Part shown: positions 9,197 to 19,322 of the stretch, in pieces | Numbering within the stretch: the stretch's first letter is position 1 | Layout: every line of letters begins with the position of its first letter | DNA from: Flavobacterium sp. LC2016-01 | GTDB lineage: Bacteria; Bacteroidota; Bacteroidia; Flavobacteriales; Flavobacteriaceae | Assembly (NCBI RefSeq): GCF_009711135.1 | Contig: NZ_WMIC01000009.1 | Span: 1 to 64,000 of the forward strand | DNA: 64,000 bases | Direction of reading: 5' to 3' | The notes under the pieces: generated by a model | What the model was told of the DNA's origin: nothing | Database searches by the model: none | What the model saw: only the letters and a program-made list of their open reading frames with translations | Translations under genes and position numbers: made by a program

Positions 9197-11620
9197 TTAT
9201 TCGTATTTTAAATAGCGTAAAACATCAACTTTTGTAGCTTGATAAGCGCGCGAAAGAACCACTGCAAGCGTTAGCAATAATAAAGCTGTGAAGCCAATCA
9301 GAAAAGGAGAAATAGAAATAGAAACTCTATAAGCAAAATTCTCTAACCATTTATTTAATAAATAATAAGCTGGAAACGAAGCAATCAAAAATCCGATTAT
9401 ACTGAAAAGAACATATTGCTTGCAAAGATCCTTCAATAAAATAGTGGTTTCGGCTCCAAGTGTTTTTCGAATAGCGATTTCTTTCATACGTCTTTCTATC
9501 GAGAATGAAGCCAGAGCAAATAAACCAATAAGAGCAATTATGATAACAATCACATTTAGTAGTGAAAAAAGATTTTTTTGTCGCACATAACCGCTATACG
9601 ATCTTTTGTATTCTTTATCTACAAAATCATATAAAAAAGGATATTCTGAGTCTACTTTCTTTGACCATAAATTTTCTATATCAGCAATAGTTTGCTGCAT
9701 TGTTTTAGGATCTGCAGTTACATAAATATTGTTCAATAGACTATTAAACCATGCTACACTCTTAAAATGAAAAAAAGTCATTGGAGGAATAGCTTCACCT
9801 GGATTTCCTAAATTGAAATCTTTTACCACTCCTACAATAATAGCTTCTTTACCATCCCAGTTTATTTTTTTTCCTATAGGATCTTTTTCGTTTAATAGTT
9901 TTAAAGCGGTTTCATTAATCAGCATTGAACTGATTGTATCTTGAGAATATTGCGGATTAAAATAGCGCCCTTTGACTATTTTTATTTTCATCATTTCAAG
10001 GAGTCCAAAATCTACCGGAATATTGTTTCCGTCAATATTAATATCTTTATAATGATAAGAAATTACAGATTTTGCGCCACTTCCCATAACAAAGCCACCG
10101 CCAGCAACTTGCTTAACTCCTTTTATGTGTAGCAATTGATTTTTGATGTTGTTGTATTTGGCAAATTGAATTTTACCATCAATTTTTTCACCATAGATAT
10201 TTCGATAAGAGATATTCAGAACCTGATTTCCGTTAAAACCTAAATCCTTAGAATTCATAAAATCAATTTGCTGATAAACAATATAAGACCCAATAATAAA
10301 GAACGCAGCAACAGCAAATTGAAATATCAGCATCCCATTGCGAAGCCAAACGCCATTTTTACTTCGAATAAAATTTCCTCTTAATACCTTTAAAACTTCA
10401 AAATTTGAAACGTAAATTGCCGGAAATATTCCTGCTGTAATTACAGTCCCAATAAAAATAACAACTAACTGCAAATAAAATTGTCCACTTTGCAGTACGA
10501 GATTTTTTTCTAAAAAAGCATTATAATAAGGAATTGAAAGCTCAACAATAACAAGAGAGATTAAAATAGAAAACAATAAAATAAGAGCCGTTTCAAAAAT
10601 AAATTGCTGTATTATATTCGCTTTCGAAGCGCCAATAACTTTTCGAACACCAATTTCCTTCGCTCTTTTTACCGCGTTTGCTGTAGCAGAATTAACATAA
10701 TTGACAATAGATAATATCAAGATTAAGATCGATAAACCAACAAAAATTAATAATAGCTGATAATTTCCGTTATTTTCTATAAGACCGCCAGTTTTGGTAT
10801 GCAAACGAATAGAAGACAAAGCTTCTAAATGAGGTTTTACTTCTCCAAATTTTTTAATAAACTCTTCTGGATTCATACCCTGAGATTTAGCCCGAGGCAC
10901 TGTCATGTTATCATAATAAATTTTTGACAGACTCTTTTCGACTAATGTTGCATCAGTTGGATTTTTTAGTTTTAATAAAAGTATGAATTGAAAATTTCCC
11001 CAATTCTGAATACTATTTTTCACTCGTAAATCCATAAAATTGACGACGCAAGAAGGATTAAAAATCGATTTTTTATCCAGTTTATAAACACCTCTAACAA
11101 CCAAAGTCTGATTCTGCAAAACTATTTTTTTTCCAAATGCGCTTTCGTTTCCAAAGATTTGCATTGCCAAATCTTCAGATAGACAAATGCTATTGCCATC
11201 TGGTAAACCGGTTTTTGCGTTTCCTTCGATAAACTGATAAGGGAAATAATCAAAAAAGTTTTTTTGTGCTACAACAACTTTTTCAGACTGTATTTTTTTA
11301 CCATTATAACGAATGATTTCATTATCATAATTTCCTTTTACATAACAATACGATTCCACTTCTGGTCTAATGTTTTTAATTGTAGAGCCAATTGGTGCAG
11401 AACTTGAAGCCCAATATGTAGTAGGATCCATTTGATTGGCAACTAAAAAAACATTATCCTTATTAGGATTCCATTGGTCATAACTTTGTTCATCATTCCA
11501 GTAAAGAATGGCAAAAACCAACCCGGCAATTCCTATACTCAAACCCAGAACATTCAAAGCTGTAAAAAGCTTGTTGTTCTTTACCTGAAAAATAAAAATA
11601 CTAATCCAATTTTTCAGCAT
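9197..11620 (-). CDS. ABC transporter permease, FtsX/MacB type (paralog 1)
   Basis: An 807-residue paralog, first permease after the ATPase gene with only 4 bases between them. It has the same eight predicted helices and two outer domains. The N-terminus MLKNWISIFIFQVKNNKLF and the C-terminus KYLKYE are shared with the others. The full-length, intact frames of all four copies suggest that each is functional and that they may form alternative homo- or heterodimers with one ATPase. Confidence 0.9.
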   Translation of the reverse strand: MLKNWISIFIFQVKNNKLFTALNVLGLSIGIAGLVFAILYWNDEQSYDQWNPNKDNVFLVANQMDPTTYWASSSAPIGSTIKNIRPEVESYCYVKGNYDNEIIRYNGKKIQSEKVVVAQKNFFDYFPYQFIEGNAKTGLPDGNSICLSEDLAMQIFGNESAFGKKIVLQNQTLVVRGVYKLDKKSIFNPSCVVNFMDLRVKNSIQNWGNFQFILLLKLKNPTDATLVEKSLSKIYYDNMTVPRAKSQGMNPEEFIKKFGEVKPHLEALSSIRLHTKTGGLIENNGNYQLLLIFVGLSILILILSIVNYVNSATANAVKRAKEIGVRKVIGASKANIIQQFIFETALILLFSILISLVIVELSIPYYNAFLEKNLVLQSGQFYLQLVVIFIGTVITAGIFPAIYVSNFEVLKVLRGNFIRSKNGVWLRNGMLIFQFAVAAFFIIGSYIVYQQIDFMNSKDLGFNGNQVLNISYRNIYGEKIDGKIQFAKYNNIKNQLLHIKGVKQVAGGGFVMGSGAKSVISYHYKDINIDGNNIPVDFGLLEMMKIKIVKGRYFNPQYSQDTISSMLINETALKLLNEKDPIGKKINWDGKEAIIVGVVKDFNLGNPGEAIPPMTFFHFKSVAWFNSLLNNIYVTADPKTMQQTIADIENLWSKKVDSEYPFLYDFVDKEYKRSYSGYVRQKNLFSLLNVIVIIIALIGLFALASFSIERRMKEIAIRKTLGAETTILLKDLCKQYVLFSIIGFLIASFPAYYLLNKWLENFAYRVSISISPFLIGFTALLLLTLAVVLSRAYQATKVDVLRYLKYE

Positions 11621-11624
11621 GATT

Positions 11625-12335
11625 CTAATTGTTAGAAGTTACCAAAACATCCACATTTCTATGATTTAATTTTTCAGAAAGAATAACACCGTCTTTCATT
11701 AAAATTGTTTTCTGCGAAAAGGAAGCATCATAATCGGAGTGTGTAACCATCAAGATTGTTGAACCGCTGGCATGAAGATCTGTCAATAATTCCATAACCT
11801 CATTTCCGTTTTTACTGTCCAAGTTTCCTGTTGGCTCATCGGCCAAAATAATTTTCGGATTATTGATTAAAGCTCTCGCAACGGCTACACGTTGTTGCTG
11901 TCCGCCCGAAAGCTGTTGTGGAAAATGTTTCAATCGATGTGAAATTCCTAATATTTTTGCAATCTCATTTACCCTCGCTTTTCTTTCACCAGCAGGAACA
12001 TTATTGTAAATCAAAGGCAATTCGATATTGTCATAAACCGATAATTCATCAATTAAATTAAAGTTTTGAAAAATGAATCCGATATTTTCTTTTCGCGCTT
12101 TTGATTTCAATTTCTCTTTTAAGCCAACCATTTCCTGATCTAATAATTGATAACTTCCGTCTGAAGCACTGTCCAAAAGTCCCACAATATTTAACAAAGT
12201 AGATTTTCCGCTTCCAGACGGTCCCATGATCGAAATAAAATCGCCTTGATTGATTGTTAATGAAATTTCGCTTAATGCTTTGGTTTCTAATTCCTCAGTT
12301 CTAAATACTTTTGAAAGCTTTTTGATTGTGATCAT
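11625..12335 (-). CDS. ABC transporter ATP-binding protein, LolD/MacB type
   Basis: A 236-residue ATPase with Walker A GPSGSGKST (~residues 39-47), Q-loop FIFQNFNL, signature LSGGQQQR, Walker B IILADEPTGNLD and the switch His in MVTHSD. This is the LolD/MacB/FtsE subfamily, which pairs with FtsX-type permeases. It is the first gene of a five-gene minus-strand unit with four permeases. It is divergent from the response-regulator gene at 12607, with a 271-bp shared regulatory region, so the two-component pair probably controls it. Confidence 0.93.
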   Translation of the reverse strand: MITIKKLSKVFRTEELETKALSEISLTINQGDFISIMGPSGSGKSTLLNIVGLLDSASDGSYQLLDQEMVGLKEKLKSKARKENIGFIFQNFNLIDELSVYDNIELPLIYNNVPAGERKARVNEIAKILGISHRLKHFPQQLSGGQQQRVAVARALINNPKIILADEPTGNLDSKNGNEVMELLTDLHASGSTILMVTHSDYDASFSQKTILMKDGVILSEKLNHRNVDVLVTSNN

Positions 12336-12566
12336 AATTGATGTTTTTAGTTTTGATTGATTTTCTTTTTAAAATTTTTCCCTTTGGAAGTAAAAGAAAC
12401 ACATCGGAAAATTAAGATAATTAACAATGCGATTTTTTGTTATTTTTACTTTCGAAAGAGCTTAATAATTAATGATTTATCAGTACAAAAGTGATTTTCA
12501 TGCCAAAGATTTAAACTTTGTAATTGCTTTATTTTTAATGCTTTATTTTCCGAAAAAATAAGATAC

Positions 12567-12594
12567 TGTCCATAATTGGACACCTTTCGTCCAA
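12567..12594. promoter_or_regulatory. Overlapping inverted repeats, candidate operator
   Basis: Two overlapping inverted repeats share their central half-site: TGTCC-N6-GGACA (12567-12582) and TTGGAC-N7-GTCCAA (12576-12594). They lie 13 bases before the ATG of the response-regulator gene and ~230 bp upstream of the divergent ABC operon. Sigma-54 activators commonly bind dyad sites upstream of the promoters they control, so this may be the regulator's own binding site. I could not find a convincing GG-N10-GC -24/-12 element by eye on either strand of the intergenic region. Confidence 0.5.
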
Positions 12595-12606
12595 AACTGA
12601 ACAAAC

Positions 12607-13953
12607 ATGAAAAAAACAAACGCTTCGATTTTAATCATCGACGATCAAGAAGACATTCTTTTTGCGTCGAAAGTGTACCTGAAAAAATATTTTGAGACGA
12701 TTTACACTTTAAATAATCCCAAAAACATTGTCGAATTATTATCGAAAAACACCATTGATGTCGTTTTGCTTGACATGAATTACAGAATTGGTTTTGAAGA
12801 TGGAAGGGAAGGTTTGTATTTATTGAAAGAAATAAAAACGCTTTCACCAAAAACGGTTGTGATTTTAATGACCGCTTTTGGTAAAGTTGAAACTGCTGTT
12901 GAAGGTTTAAAATCGGGTGCTTTTGATTATATCCTGAAACCTTGGGAGAATACTAAATTGCTGGAATCGGTAAAACAAGCGGTCGAGAAAGCAAGGAAAG
13001 AACAGCGAAAAGTTAAAGACGTTGAAATTAAAAACGATTTTTTTGTTGGAAACTCTGAGATTATAAAAAAAGCCTATTCGCTCGCTGACAAAGTAGCAAA
13101 AACCGATGCTAATGTTTTGATTCTCGGTGAAAACGGTACAGGAAAATTTGTTTTGGCGCATCATATTTATATGCAGTCTGAAAGAAAAAATCAGCCTTTT
13201 GTTAATGTTGATTTAGGATCTTTAAATTCCAATATTTTCGAAAGCGAATTATTTGGTTATGCCAAAGGTGCTTTTACAGATGCAAAAATCGATACGCCGG
13301 GACGTTTTGAAATGGCGCAAAACGGAACTATTTTTCTTGATGAAATTGGGAATGTACCGCTTCATTTACAGTCAAAATTGCTTCAGGTTATTCAAACCAA
13401 AACGGTAACAAGATTGGGCGAAACAAAACCAAGACCTTTAAATGTTCGAATAATTACAGCAACCAATTTGAATTTAAAACTCGAAGTTGCCGATAAAAAT
13501 TTTCGTGAAGATTTGTATTACCGAATCAATACGATGGAAATTGTGCTCCCTCCATTACGAGAACGAAACGAAGATAAAATTCCGCTTGCCGAATATCTTT
13601 TAGAAAAAATGACCGAAAAATATGGAAGAAGTCCAATTTCTTTTGATAAAAAAGTATTGGAACAAATCGAGAAACACGCTTGGAATGGAAACATTCGCGA
13701 AATGGAAAACAAGATTGAGCGCGCCGTTATTCTTTGTGAAAATAACAAAATCACAGTTTCAGATTTGGATTTGGAGCAAATCACAGAATATGAAAATCCA
13801 GATGATATTCAGCTTTCTTCGGTAGAAAAAGCCACAGTCGAAAAAGCTTTGTTGAAACACAACAACAATATCAGTAAAACCGCCGAAGAGCTTGGTTTGT
13901 CCAGAGGTTCTTTGTACCGACGTTTGGAAAAATATAATATCAGCACCAACTAA
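12607..13953 (+). CDS. Sigma-54-type response regulator (NtrC family)
   Basis: A 448-residue regulator with three domains. The receiver (~1-120) has acidic Asp13/Asp14, phospho-acceptor Asp56, Thr89 and Lys111. The AAA+ domain (~145-385) has Walker A GENGTGK (Lys180) and Walker B TIFLDEI. The C-terminus is a Fis-type helix-turn-helix (SKTAEELGLSRGSLYRRL). The sigma-54 contact loop reads GAFTDA (221-226) where GAFTGA is canonical; GAFTDA occurs in some family members and the rest of the loop is intact. The kinase gene starts 1 base after its stop. Its likely targets are the divergent ABC operon and its own promoter. Confidence 0.93.
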   Translation: MKKTNASILIIDDQEDILFASKVYLKKYFETIYTLNNPKNIVELLSKNTIDVVLLDMNYRIGFEDGREGLYLLKEIKTLSPKTVVILMTAFGKVETAVEGLKSGAFDYILKPWENTKLLESVKQAVEKARKEQRKVKDVEIKNDFFVGNSEIIKKAYSLADKVAKTDANVLILGENGTGKFVLAHHIYMQSERKNQPFVNVDLGSLNSNIFESELFGYAKGAFTDAKIDTPGRFEMAQNGTIFLDEIGNVPLHLQSKLLQVIQTKTVTRLGETKPRPLNVRIITATNLNLKLEVADKNFREDLYYRINTMEIVLPPLRERNEDKIPLAEYLLEKMTEKYGRSPISFDKKVLEQIEKHAWNGNIREMENKIERAVILCENNKITVSDLDLEQITEYENPDDIQLSSVEKATVEKALLKHNNNISKTAEELGLSRGSLYRRLEKYNISTN

Positions 13954-13954
13954 T

Positions 13955-15283
13955 ATGCTAAAGTCCTTAAAAACCTATCAGCTGCTTTTTGTGCGATTAA
14001 TTTTGATTTTGGCCGGAATAGAATTTTCTATTTATCTGCATAAAATCAAATTTGTTTTTGCGCCTATTTTTGGCTTTTTGATCGTTTTTTTCATGATTGT
14101 CGAATTGTATTTCTATGTCAAAAATATCATTCTGCTTTACGATAAAACCATTTCTTCGATCATTCAAAACGATTTTACTTCTGATTTTTCCAAACATAAA
14201 TCAGAGAAAAATGATTTGTTTCAGTTGTATGATATTTTAAAAAATAAACGAAACGAACAGATTTCGAAAGATATTATTTATACTTCGATTTTAAATAATA
14301 TCGAAACCGGAATTGTCATTTTGCAAAAGCAGGAAAATGACTGGAATATTTTTTTAATGAACGATTATTTTTCGAGTCATTTTAATGTGCCGAAATTTTC
14401 GAAGTGGAAATACCTGAAAAATCAATTGCCTGCATTATGTGAAATTATTGATAAAGATGATTTTCAGGAAATAAAAACGGCAATCGATATCAGCATAAAC
14501 GAACAAAATTCGCAGACATTTGTTTTGCAGGCATCCCGAACGGAGATTTTTGAACGCGATTATTATATTGTTTTGCTTGATTCGATTCAGAATGTTGTGG
14601 AGAAAAAAGAAAAAGATGCTTGGATCAATTTGATGAAAGTGATTTCGCATGAACTTTTAAATTCAATAACGCCAATTCGTTCTATTTGCCAAAACTTGCA
14701 GGATTTGGTAGAACAGGATTCTTTGTCAACCGAAGATTTGGAAGACATCAAAAACAGTGTCGAAACGATGCTCAGACGAAGCGATCATTTACAGAAATTC
14801 GTTGAAGGTTATCGAAAACTGGCCATGCTTCCTTCTCCAAAAAAACAAAAAACAGAACTGCAGGATTTAGTCCAGAATTGCCTTCAAATTATGGAACCTT
14901 TATTTAAAAGGGAAAATATCGAAATCGTAAATACCATTTCTTTTAATTATTTGATAAATGCCGATTCACAGCAAATCGAACAGGTTTTGATTAATCTGTT
15001 GACGAATGCCATAAATGCGTTGAAAAATACTGCTCAAAAACAGATTTCTATTTCGGCGGAAGCCAAAGAAAATAGAACGTTTATTAAAATTACCGACAAC
15101 GGAAACGGAATTGAAAAAGAGATTGAAAGCAAAATTTTCCTTCCGTTTTTCACCACCAGAAATGAAGGCGCAGGAATTGGTCTGACTTTGTCTAAAAATA
15201 TTATCGAAGCGCACGGCGGTTACATCAATTACAGAAATGAAAATGGAAAAACGGCTTTTGAGATTTGTTTGATTGAAGATTGA
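13955..15283 (+). CDS. Sensor histidine kinase
   Basis: A 442-residue kinase starting at the ATG at 13955; a longer frame from 13892 overlaps the regulator gene and adds residues unlike the family. It has two N-terminal helices (~9-27 and 32-54) with almost no loop between them, so it probably senses signals within or near the membrane. A PAS-like region follows, then the H-box with His232 (VISHELLNSITPIRS), N-box NLLTNAINAL, G1 ITDNGNGIE and G2 GAGIGLTLS. It is translationally close to the response-regulator gene and is its cognate kinase. Confidence 0.92.
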   Translation: MLKSLKTYQLLFVRLILILAGIEFSIYLHKIKFVFAPIFGFLIVFFMIVELYFYVKNIILLYDKTISSIIQNDFTSDFSKHKSEKNDLFQLYDILKNKRNEQISKDIIYTSILNNIETGIVILQKQENDWNIFLMNDYFSSHFNVPKFSKWKYLKNQLPALCEIIDKDDFQEIKTAIDISINEQNSQTFVLQASRTEIFERDYYIVLLDSIQNVVEKKEKDAWINLMKVISHELLNSITPIRSICQNLQDLVEQDSLSTEDLEDIKNSVETMLRRSDHLQKFVEGYRKLAMLPSPKKQKTELQDLVQNCLQIMEPLFKRENIEIVNTISFNYLINADSQQIEQVLINLLTNAINALKNTAQKQISISAEAKENRTFIKITDNGNGIEKEIESKIFLPFFTTRNEGAGIGLTLSKNIIEAHGGYINYRNENGKTAFEICLIED

Positions 15284-15335
15284 TTCAGTTCTGCTGAAAT
15301 AAATTTATATTAGCAAAAACTATCTATTTTAATTT

Positions 15336-15839
15336 ATGATTTTAGCCTTCGATACCTATTATTACGATAATAAAGCCAAAACAGTCTGCATTGAATTTAC
15401 AGAATGGAATCAGGAAAAAGATTTTAAAGTTCACACCGAAATTATTGATAATGTAGAAGAATATGTTCCTGGAGCGTTTTATAAAAGAGAATTGCCTTGT
15501 ATTCTCAGTCTATTAAATAATATTGATTTAAAGTTAGTTGATGTAATTATTGTCGATGGTTTTGTATATTTAGATGACGATAAAAAATACGGTTTAGGCG
15601 GGCATTTATATGAAAAACTGAACAAAGAAATTCCGATTATTGGTGTTGCCAAAACGAATTTTGCAAGTATTGAAAAAGACAAAAAGGCACTTTTAAGAGG
15701 CGATAGCATAAAGCCTTTATACATAACTTCTATCGGAATTGATTTGGATGAAGCGTATCAAAAAGTGGAAAGCATGGCCGGTGAATTTCGAATGCCGACT
15801 TTGTTGAAAGAAATGGACAGATTAACAAAAGAACTTTGA
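15336..15839 (+). CDS. Endonuclease V-like protein
   Basis: A 167-residue protein related to endonuclease V (deoxyinosine 3' endonuclease, DNA or RNA inosine repair). Family blocks are an N-terminal acidic strand (Asp6 in ILAFDTYY), YVPGAFYKRELP (Glu52), IIVDGF (Asp74) and IGVAK. These three acids match the usual metal-binding positions. It is shorter than the typical ~220 residues and the DG.G..HP block is altered to DGFVYLDDDKKYGLGGHL, so activity on inosine cannot be assumed. It is 7 bases from the next gene and probably co-transcribed with it. Confidence 0.7.
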   Translation: MILAFDTYYYDNKAKTVCIEFTEWNQEKDFKVHTEIIDNVEEYVPGAFYKRELPCILSLLNNIDLKLVDVIIVDGFVYLDDDKKYGLGGHLYEKLNKEIPIIGVAKTNFASIEKDKKALLRGDSIKPLYITSIGIDLDEAYQKVESMAGEFRMPTLLKEMDRLTKEL

Positions 15840-15846
15840 AATATTT

Positions 15847-17217
15847 ATGGATAAAACGCTTTGGTCAGAAATTGAAAAATTCGATTTAGATAATCCGGGT
15901 GAAGAATATGGATTTTCGACCAGATTGGCATTTGAAAACAGCTGGACAATCTATTTTACAAAAATTGCCATTCTCGAATACAAAAAATTCATGTATCTGG
16001 CCGCAACTTCTAATGAAATGGTTTCCCCTTCAGAAATTGTTGATATTGTTTGGCATCAGCATTTAATCTTTACTAAGTCGTACTCAGATCTTTGCGCCAT
16101 TTTATCCAAAAAAATAGAGCATATTCCTTCAACCCATAACAAAGCCGAATTTGAAAAATTTAAAAGAGCAAAAGAGGCGACTAAAAAATTATACGAGTTA
16201 AATTTTGGAGAACAGCCAAAAGAAATTTGGGATTACGATAATCCGCTCAGTTCACTAAAATTAGATATCTCCAATTTGGATTTGTCGATGTTGAAAATAA
16301 TTTTTTTGGGATGCTTGATACTTCTAATATTTCCGATTTCGTTATTACTTAAACCTATTTTAGTCCAAATTGGAAATCCAGATTTTGTTTGGTATTATAT
16401 TTTCTTATTTGCTGTTGCAACCATTTTATTGATGCAATATGTGAAGAAATATGCCGAGAAATTAATTCAGAATTTAAAAACCACGTTACTCATTAAAAAT
16501 CTCACTCCTTTTGAATTGGTTTTTTTTCGAAAGAATCGACTCGATTTTGTAATTCACGGGGTTGTAAATAATTTAGTTGAAAACAAAAAAGTAGAAGTTT
16601 TGGGCAAGTATTTAAAACTGACCAATGAAACTTTAACCGATAATCAGTATGAAAATTGTGTTATTGAAATTATGAAAGAATATGATTTGATGCCATATTG
16701 GCAATTAAATCAAGCAATAAAAAGCAAACCAATATTTGACCAGCTGAAAAAATCGGTTGAAAAAATCAGAGAAGAGATTATTAATTCGAAACAATTTTTA
16801 TGGATTATAAAAGTCGCATTGTTTGTTTTTGGATTTCTCCTGAGTATTGGTTTCAGCAGAATAATAACCGGAATTTCGAGAGGGAAATCGGTAGGAAACA
16901 TTATTGGAGTGATGATTTTGTTACTATTGATTTCGATTTATTGTTTCAAAAAAATAACAAATTATTTGTTTGAAAAAGCAGTTCATTTCAGTTTTAAAAA
17001 CGAAAAAGATACTAATAGACCAGAACAAGATTGGCAATGGAATTATTTTCTGTACGGTGGACTTTCGTATTCTTTTATTCCGTTAACAACACATTTAAAT
17101 CGAAATTTCAGTTCTTCGGGCACTGGTTCCTCATGCGGAACTTCGTGTGGGAGTTCTTGCAGCAGTTCCTGCGGAAGCTCTTGTGGCAGTTCGTGTGGTG
17201 GCTGTGGCGGAGATTAA
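15847..17217 (+). CDS. Membrane protein with DUF1399-like N-terminus and Cys/Gly/Ser-rich tail
   Basis: A 456-residue protein of unknown function. The first ~130 residues include VDIVWHQHLIFTKSY, which resembles the WH.H block of the glycine-rich-domain/DUF1399 family. Helices follow at ~149-167 and ~178-197, then a soluble stretch and another helix pair at ~318-360. The last ~35 residues are a low-complexity tail of repeated GSSC and GTSC units ending in GGCGGD. This plan resembles bacterial TIGR04222-type membrane proteins, which also end in Cys/Gly runs, but I am recalling that, not measuring it. The tail has about eight Cys, suggesting metal binding or cross-linking. Confidence 0.6.
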   Translation: MDKTLWSEIEKFDLDNPGEEYGFSTRLAFENSWTIYFTKIAILEYKKFMYLAATSNEMVSPSEIVDIVWHQHLIFTKSYSDLCAILSKKIEHIPSTHNKAEFEKFKRAKEATKKLYELNFGEQPKEIWDYDNPLSSLKLDISNLDLSMLKIIFLGCLILLIFPISLLLKPILVQIGNPDFVWYYIFLFAVATILLMQYVKKYAEKLIQNLKTTLLIKNLTPFELVFFRKNRLDFVIHGVVNNLVENKKVEVLGKYLKLTNETLTDNQYENCVIEIMKEYDLMPYWQLNQAIKSKPIFDQLKKSVEKIREEIINSKQFLWIIKVALFVFGFLLSIGFSRIITGISRGKSVGNIIGVMILLLLISIYCFKKITNYLFEKAVHFSFKNEKDTNRPEQDWQWNYFLYGGLSYSFIPLTTHLNRNFSSSGTGSSCGTSCGSSCSSSCGSSCGSSCGGCGGD

Positions 17218-17254
17218 ACTGTTTTTATCTTTTCCACTAAAATAATTATAAATA

Positions 17255-18022
17255 ATGAAATTGACGATTCAATCCCTTTTGCCGGAAGATTCTATTTCGC
17301 ATTTTGTTCACAGCTTTTGGATGGTGGAGAACAAAACGGGAAATGATATTCCAGGAACAGTACTTCCAAACGGAATGATGGATATGACGCTCATGAAAAT
17401 AAATGATGAGAATTGGGAAATGTCAATTCGCGGATTGGATACGGTTGCAAGTCAAGTTAATATTGTCAAAGATGTACGGATATTTTCTGTTGGATTTAAA
17501 CTTTTGGCTGTCGAATATTTATTTGGAGATTCTATAAAAGATGTTTTGAACGGAGGAAAAACAATTCCGAATAATTTTTGGCAATTTGAAGAAATGGATA
17601 CTCAAAGTTTAGAAAATTTTCAGAAGAAAGTAACGCATAAAATCAACGCATTTTCAACCAAACCCATTGATGACAGAAAGAAGAAATTATTTGAACTCAT
17701 TTATGCATCGCAAGGTGCCATAACGGTAAAAGAACTTTCGGAAAAAGTGTTCTGGAGCAGCCGACAGATCAACCGGTATTTTAATCAGCAATTCGGAATT
17801 TCACTTAAAGAGTATTGCAAGATTCTGCGTTTTGGATCTTCTTTTAAAGATTTAAGCGAAGGGCGGCTTTTCCCTGAATTGAACTTTACAGATCAAAATC
17901 ATTTCATAAAAGAAATAAAAAAATACTCAGGCGTGACGCCAAAAGAACTCAGCAAAAATAGGGATGAACGTTTCATGGATATTACAGCGATTAAAAAACT
18001 GCCACCTCAAAAAAACGACTGA
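17255..18022 (+). CDS. AraC-family transcriptional regulator
   Basis: A 255-residue protein. The N-terminal domain (~1-150) has the LPNGMMDMTL and FSVGFKL blocks seen in a small AraC subgroup. The C-terminal AraC DNA-binding domain (~155-250) has two helix-turn-helix parts, the second in NHFIKEIKKYSGVTPKEL. It lies 50 bp upstream of the TetX-like gene in the same direction, and is the obvious candidate to control it. Confidence 0.85.
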   Translation: MKLTIQSLLPEDSISHFVHSFWMVENKTGNDIPGTVLPNGMMDMTLMKINDENWEMSIRGLDTVASQVNIVKDVRIFSVGFKLLAVEYLFGDSIKDVLNGGKTIPNNFWQFEEMDTQSLENFQKKVTHKINAFSTKPIDDRKKKLFELIYASQGAITVKELSEKVFWSSRQINRYFNQQFGISLKEYCKILRFGSSFKDLSEGRLFPELNFTDQNHFIKEIKKYSGVTPKELSKNRDERFMDITAIKKLPPQKND

Positions 18023-18072
18023 TTTTTACTATTTCTGCCAAAACCTTCTTTGCAATTTTGTATCGATATTAA

Positions 18073-19215
<1,143 letters not shown>

Positions 19216-19322
19216 AGGTTTTAGATAGTCAAAAATTTCTGACCTATTGTATGCAGTTTTAGTTTAAACGTTATTTGTTTTATCAAATAAAAAAGTAATT
19301 TTAGTGTATTAAACGATAAATC

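Noticed and set aside
12472-12561. 29-codon frame with a hydrophobic C-terminal half just upstream of the response-regulator gene
   Set aside because: No ribosome-binding signal, no known homolog, and it overlaps the regulatory region; too short to call by sequence alone.
12336-12606. Sigma-54 -24/-12 promoter between the ABC operon and the regulator
   Set aside because: No GG-N10-GC match with the wider consensus was found by eye on either strand, although a weaker form could exist.
13892-13954. Upstream extension of the histidine kinase frame
   Set aside because: The extension overlaps the regulator gene and is not kinase-like; the ATG at 13955 follows the regulator stop by 1 base, as expected.
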